A stretch of DNA of 64,000 nt, taken from positions 21,458 through 85,457 of the forward strand of contig DASVHD010000012.1 in the NCBI GenBank assembly GCA_036382775.1, read 5' to 3'. The notes beneath the pieces were generated by a model, which worked only from the letters and a program-made list of their open reading frames with translations, did no database searches and was not told the origin of the DNA. The position numbers were made by a program, and so were the translations under genes. Below, piece by piece: positions 60,718 to 64,000 of this stretch. The first letter of the stretch is position 1. Each line of letters opens with the position of its first letter. This DNA comes from a bacterium. Lineage in GTDB: Bacteria; Hydrothermota; Tepidihabitantia; SM23-42; JAOAFX01.

Positions 60718-61416
60718 ATGAAGAAGCTCTTTACATTGGTGTGTGTCATACTCCTGGTTTCATGCGTCGCTAAGAAACCGATAGTAAAGACCGAGGGGCT
60801 TGAGGAAGTCGTGGTCTTCGGCGAGGATACTAGCAATGTATCTGAAGAAGCCGTCCTCCCCACCCCAACAGAACCGACCGTAGCCACCCTGCCGTTAGAG
60901 GAGATCGCGCCGCCGGTCAGCGGTGAAGTAACGCTGCCGCCAGCACCGGTCGAAGAGGTCGTTGTTCCTCCGCCCGTGATCGAATATACACCGCCGCCTG
61001 TCACCGAAGTCATGCCGCCGGTCGAAGAAGTAATTCCACCTCCGCCCGTGGTCGTTTATGCCCCGCCCCTTGAAGAGGTTTCTCTGGCCACTCCACCTGT
61101 GCCCCCGGTACTGGAAGAAGGCGGACCTATGGTCACATTGACCCCGCCGCCCCCGACACCTGCGACCGCTCCCAGCCAGATCTTCGGGTTCCGCGTGCAG
61201 ATCTTCGCGTCATCAACGGAAAAAAATGCTAACCGCGTCGCCGATGACGCACGCAGCCCGTTCGGCGGTAAAGTATACATCGAGCACGTTGCTCCCTACT
61301 ATAAGGTCAGGGTGGGTGATTGCCTGACTTCGGAAGAAGCGCAGGCAATAAAATCGAAAGCGGTTAATCTTGGTTTCAAAGGAGCGTTCGTCGTCGAAAC
61401 GATGATCAATCCGTAG
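60718..61416 (+). CDS. SPOR-domain lipoprotein
   Basis: 232 residues. Lipoprotein signal KLFTLVCVILLVSC (Cys about 16), then a long Pro/Val/Glu-rich linker (about 40-145; repeats of PPPxVxE type) and a C-terminal SPOR domain (GFRVQIFASSTEKNANRVADDARSPFGGKVYIEHVAPYYKVRVGDCLTSEEAQAIKSKA) that binds denuded peptidoglycan, usually at division septa. AAAGGAGG precedes the start. Confidence 0.9.
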   Translation: MKKLFTLVCVILLVSCVAKKPIVKTEGLEEVVVFGEDTSNVSEEAVLPTPTEPTVATLPLEEIAPPVSGEVTLPPAPVEEVVVPPPVIEYTPPPVTEVMPPVEEVIPPPPVVVYAPPLEEVSLATPPVPPVLEEGGPMVTLTPPPPTPATAPSQIFGFRVQIFASSTEKNANRVADDARSPFGGKVYIEHVAPYYKVRVGDCLTSEEAQAIKSKAVNLGFKGAFVVETMINP

Positions 61417-61427
61417 CCATAGATTAT

Positions 61428-62009
61428 TTGGGCAATAGTTTAAAATTACTTCTAGCTACCAAGAATACGCACAAGCTGGAAGAGATAAAAAATATCCTCG
61501 GTAAGGCCGCGGGAATTACTTATCTCAGCCTCCATGATTTCCCCGGCTTTGCCATAAAGGAAACCGGAAGATCCCTCCTGCAAAACAGCCTTCTGAAAGC
61601 CGAGTTCGCGTTCAAGGTCACCGGCAATCCGTCCCTGGCTGATGATTCAGGACTTTTCATTGATGCGCTTGACGGCGAACCAGGAATCTTCTCTTCCCGT
61701 TTTGCTTCCACTGACCAGGCAAGGATCGATAAAGTCCTCAATATGATGCGGTCACGAACCAATAGAACTGCCCATTTCAGGGCGGTTTTTGTCTATTATT
61801 TTGCGCCGCAGCGATACCAGGCATTTGAAGGAATGTGCCCGGGTACCATCGCCCTTGAACCTAGGGGCGCCAATGGTTTCGGGTACGATCCGATCTTCAT
61901 ACCGGATGGACATAAGAAGACCTTTGCGGAGATGACGCCAAAGACCAAGAACCGCATCAGCCACCGTTACCGGGCGCTGCGTAAGTTCAAGGCTTACTTG
62001 CTGCGATAA
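61428..62009 (+). CDS. rdgB: XTP/dITP diphosphatase (RdgB/HAM1)
   Basis: 193 residues. Removes non-canonical purine triphosphates. Family marks: LLLATKNTHKLEEIKNIL, ENSLLKAEFAFK-like segment (LLQNSLLKAEFA), LADDSGLFIDALDGEPGIFSSRFA, EGMCPGTIALEPRGANGFGYDPIFIPDGHKKTFAEM and KNRISHRYRALRKF. The start is TTG at 61428, 12 nt after the preceding stop, with only a weak Shine-Dalgarno. Confidence 0.94.
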   Translation: MGNSLKLLLATKNTHKLEEIKNILGKAAGITYLSLHDFPGFAIKETGRSLLQNSLLKAEFAFKVTGNPSLADDSGLFIDALDGEPGIFSSRFASTDQARIDKVLNMMRSRTNRTAHFRAVFVYYFAPQRYQAFEGMCPGTIALEPRGANGFGYDPIFIPDGHKKTFAEMTPKTKNRISHRYRALRKFKAYLLR

Positions 62010-62036
62010 TCAGCCTAATCGTTCAAGGAGGGCAGT

Positions 62037-63293
62037 ATGAGAAAAAATACCCTTTGCACCTTCCCGTTATGCTTCGCATTAGTTCTCATTCCGGTCATGT
62101 TGCCAGCCCAAAATGACGCGACGCCTCGAAAGCCGGAGCTATTATGCATCTTCATCGACTGTGAAGACTGCGATCTCGATTTCATGAAAACGGAGATTGA
62201 TTTTGTGAACCACGTGACCGACCGCGCCGTAGCGGATCTGCATATTCTCATAACCACCCAGGAAACCGCCAGCGGCGGCACTGAATACACGATCATTTTT
62301 TTCGGACAAGGAAAATATGCCGGCATGACCGACACCATGACCTACATCGCTGGTTCGGATGATTCGGAGGATACGATACGCCGCGGTCTCGCTCAGCGAT
62401 TGAAGATCGGATTGATGCGATACGTCGCGCAGACCCCAGTTGCCGACAATATCAATATTGCGGTGCGAAACAAAAATGTCTCAATTAATCCCGAAGACCG
62501 ATGGCATAACTGGATATTCAGCATCGGTATTGATACTTACCTCAATGGCGAGAAATCCTACAAGTACAATTATATTTTCGGATCGATCAGCGCTAACCGC
62601 ACGACTGAAAGCTGGAAATTGCGGAATGAGGTTTATTACGACTACACGAAAACCTATTACGCGATCGACGAGACGACAACGATACCCAGTTTGTCCAAGA
62701 GTTATGGTGTTGATGGTCTTGTTGTCAAAAGTTTCAATGATCACTGGTCAGCAGGTCTTTCAGCAGACATTTATTCAAGTACCTATTCGAACATTGAAGT
62801 TAGCGGTTCGGTTCAGCCGGCGATGGAGTACGATATCTTCCCTTACCGTCAAGCAACAAGCAGGGAAATCAGGGTACTCTATAACCCCGGTCTGCGTTAT
62901 TATCAATATTTCGACACGACTATTTACGACAAAACCACCGAGATTATGCCGTTTGAATACTTGTCAATCACCCTCGACACCAAGCAGCGATGGGGTTCGG
63001 TTGCCATTTCTTTATCAGGCCGGCATTTCCTGCCTGATTATAAAAAAAACCGGCTCACGATCAACGCCGATCTATCACTGCCGGTAGTCAAAGGCCTGGC
63101 ATTCACCGTAGCCGGATGGGCATCTCTCATCCATGACCAGATATCACTGCCAAAAAGGGGATTAACGCCCGAAGAGATCCTGCTCAGGATACGGCAGCAG
63201 GCCACGCAGTATCAGTACTATTCGAGCATCGGACTGAAGTATTCCTTCGGTTCGCGCTACAGCAACATCGTGAACCCCCGGTTCGGGGATTAA
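62037..63293 (+). CDS. Outer-membrane barrel-like protein of unknown function
   Basis: 418 residues. Signal peptide ending LIPVMLPAQ. Residues about 35-140 form a soluble domain (LLCIFIDCEDCDLDFMKTEIDFVNHVTDRAVADLHILITTQETASGGTEYTIIFFGQG...) that I recall in many FCB-type genomes as an uncharacterised family. The remaining part is strand-rich (FSIGIDTYLNG..., LKYSFGSRYSNIVNPRF), as in a barrel. Two Cys (CEDC) face the periplasm. AAGGAGG precedes the start. Confidence 0.75.
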   Translation: MRKNTLCTFPLCFALVLIPVMLPAQNDATPRKPELLCIFIDCEDCDLDFMKTEIDFVNHVTDRAVADLHILITTQETASGGTEYTIIFFGQGKYAGMTDTMTYIAGSDDSEDTIRRGLAQRLKIGLMRYVAQTPVADNINIAVRNKNVSINPEDRWHNWIFSIGIDTYLNGEKSYKYNYIFGSISANRTTESWKLRNEVYYDYTKTYYAIDETTTIPSLSKSYGVDGLVVKSFNDHWSAGLSADIYSSTYSNIEVSGSVQPAMEYDIFPYRQATSREIRVLYNPGLRYYQYFDTTIYDKTTEIMPFEYLSITLDTKQRWGSVAISLSGRHFLPDYKKNRLTINADLSLPVVKGLAFTVAGWASLIHDQISLPKRGLTPEEILLRIRQQATQYQYYSSIGLKYSFGSRYSNIVNPRFGD

Positions 63294-63320
63294 ACGACCG
63301 GCCGGTTCGTTCCCGACCGA

Positions 63321-63554
63321 TCAAGATTCGATACTAACGATCTTTTCCCGCGCAAACTCTCCCTTAATGATAGCGACCGAAGATCTGCTCACGTCGTAGT
63401 GGCTGGCGATCAATTCAATAAGCTCTTTGTTCGCTTTGCCTTTTTCCGGAACCGAACGCAACTTTACCCGCAGCGAGCCGTCAGGCATGACGATCAATTC
63501 CTGTTTTTTAGAACGCGGAATAACTTTGATTTTTATCTGGATCTTTTGAGGCAT
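63321..63554 (-). CDS. DUF167 (YggU-like) family protein
   Basis: 77 residues: IKVIPRSKKQELIVMPDGSLRVKLRSVPEKGKANKELIELIASHYDVSRSSVAIIKGEFAREKIVSI matches the DUF167 core, with the VPEKGKANxEL signature. Small cytoplasmic protein of unknown role. It follows the truncated gene by 31 bp and converges on the barrel gene at 62037-63293. Confidence 0.92.
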   Translation of the reverse strand: MPQKIQIKIKVIPRSKKQELIVMPDGSLRVKLRSVPEKGKANKELIELIASHYDVSRSSVAIIKGEFAREKIVSIES

Positions 63555-63585
63555 TTTACCTTCGGCCTGCGAATGACCGCACTGA

Positions 63586-64000
63586 TCAGTTTCTTCCCAG
63601 ACTGTCGCTCTCGGTATCGGTTTTTGGTTCCGAAAGATCCACGTACATCTGTGTTCTCCGACCGCGCACGGTCGGGGGAGCCATTTGCTGCCCTTCCAGC
63701 TGCTTTTCCAGTATGGTATCTTCTTCGGGCACGATCGTGTTCCCGGTCACGACCTTGATGATCTTGCCGGTTGAGTCGACGATGGCACGGACCACCTGAT
63801 TTTTAGGCACTTCGAGCTGGGCGACCGCGGCCGGAGCGCCCTGACCGCCGGTACCTGCCGTCATTGTCTCCACTTCATCGGCTTTGCCCGCGTCGACATC
63901 CTTTCTGGATTCCGAAGCTACGAGCGGACCAAGTTCCACGTCTTCGATCTCTCTTGCCAGTTCGCCGCCGCTCTGTGACGGTGCTGACGGAGGCGGCGTG
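63586..64000 (-). CDS. Hypothetical protein, C-terminal part (cut by the window edge)
   Basis: The frame is open to the end of the window; the GTG at 63939 is unlikely to be the true start because similar Pro/Ser/Gly-rich sequence continues upstream (TPPPSAPSQSGGELAREIED). The visible 138 residues are acidic and low-complexity at first, then contain NQVVRAIVDSTGKIIKVVTG and end SDSLGRN. No family recognised. Confidence 0.6.
   Translation of the reverse strand, partial: TPPPSAPSQSGGELAREIEDVELGPLVASESRKDVDAGKADEVETMTAGTGGQGAPAAVAQLEVPKNQVVRAIVDSTGKIIKVVTGNTIVPEEDTILEKQLEGQQMAPPTVRGRRTQMYVDLSEPKTDTESDSLGRN

Overview
The window is ordinary chromosomal DNA of an uncultured-type bacterium with an outer membrane. 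Lipid-A-pathway-like and Omp85/Wzi-like proteins, many lipoproteins, PorV-like and beta-barrel proteins, and one type IX secretion (T9SS)-style C-terminal sorting tail point to the FCB/candidate-phylum side of Bacteria. Archaeal-type central-carbon enzymes (bifunctional fructose-1,6-bisphosphate aldolase/phosphatase, ApgM-type phosphoglycerate mutase) and the dispersed AT-rich and palindromic intergenic repeats fit a WOR-3/Stahlbacteria-like lineage. That placement is inference; no rRNA is present.

Layout. 1-1.8 kb: two ABC-2 exporter permeases, the first cut by the window edge. 1.9-7.5 kb (minus): queA, a methyltransferase, a large barrel protein and a small secreted protein. 7.6-12.6 kb (plus): tRNA-Ala(GGC), a TPR lipoprotein, HNH nuclease, small Omp85 protein, Wzi-like barrel. 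12.6-15.6 kb: repeats, then apgM-purH (minus). 16-22.3 kb: metallophosphoesterase (plus) converging on HEAT protein-guaA-GGDEF cyclase (minus). 22.5-26.1 kb (plus): nucleotide-sugar dehydrogenase, FBP aldolase/phosphatase, PorV-like protein. 25.9-33.3 kb (minus): envelope proteins, an endonuclease III-like gene, GH-like protein, dprA, HEAT protein, obg, MFS transporter, lipoprotein. 33.4-38.1 kb (plus): glycosyltransferase, minizincin, an odd lipoprotein fusion, ECF sigma/anti-sigma pair. 38.1-39.8 kb (minus): two unrecognised genes. 39.9-49.7 kb (plus): rRNA uracil methyltransferase, gluzincin/propeller/barrel protein, recF-DUF721-gyrB, M42 peptidase, a catalytically degenerate RAYT-like protein and a methyltransferase. 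49.8-57.4 kb (minus): a signalling and envelope cluster (PEGA Ser/Thr kinase, TPR protein, lipoprotein, FHA-GAF-adenylate cyclase, lytic transglycosylase, Asp-box protein with T9SS tail). 57.5-63.3 kb (plus): lemA, M48 protease, DUF3108, mannose-1-phosphate guanylyltransferase, SPOR lipoprotein, rdgB, barrel protein. The end holds a DUF167 gene and a cut gene (minus).

Most striking readings. (1) At least nine genes have a consensus sigma-70 promoter, nearly always with a 16-bp spacer, ending only 5-9 nt before the start codon and with no Shine-Dalgarno (SD): a recurrent leaderless-mRNA architecture next to ordinary SD-led genes. (2) Two genes, the ECF sigma factor and a methyltransferase, can only be complete if they begin at ATC and ATA just after a good SD. 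(3) Dispersed repeats have been absorbed into coding sequence: about 57 residues inside queA and the N-terminus of a lipoprotein. (4) A lipoprotein combines a lipase fold lacking its nucleophile, a detached DUF2723/TMEM260-type soluble domain and a TPR-like tail. (5) A RAYT-like protein has lost both HUH histidines. No CRISPR array, prophage, intact IS or known defence island was seen.
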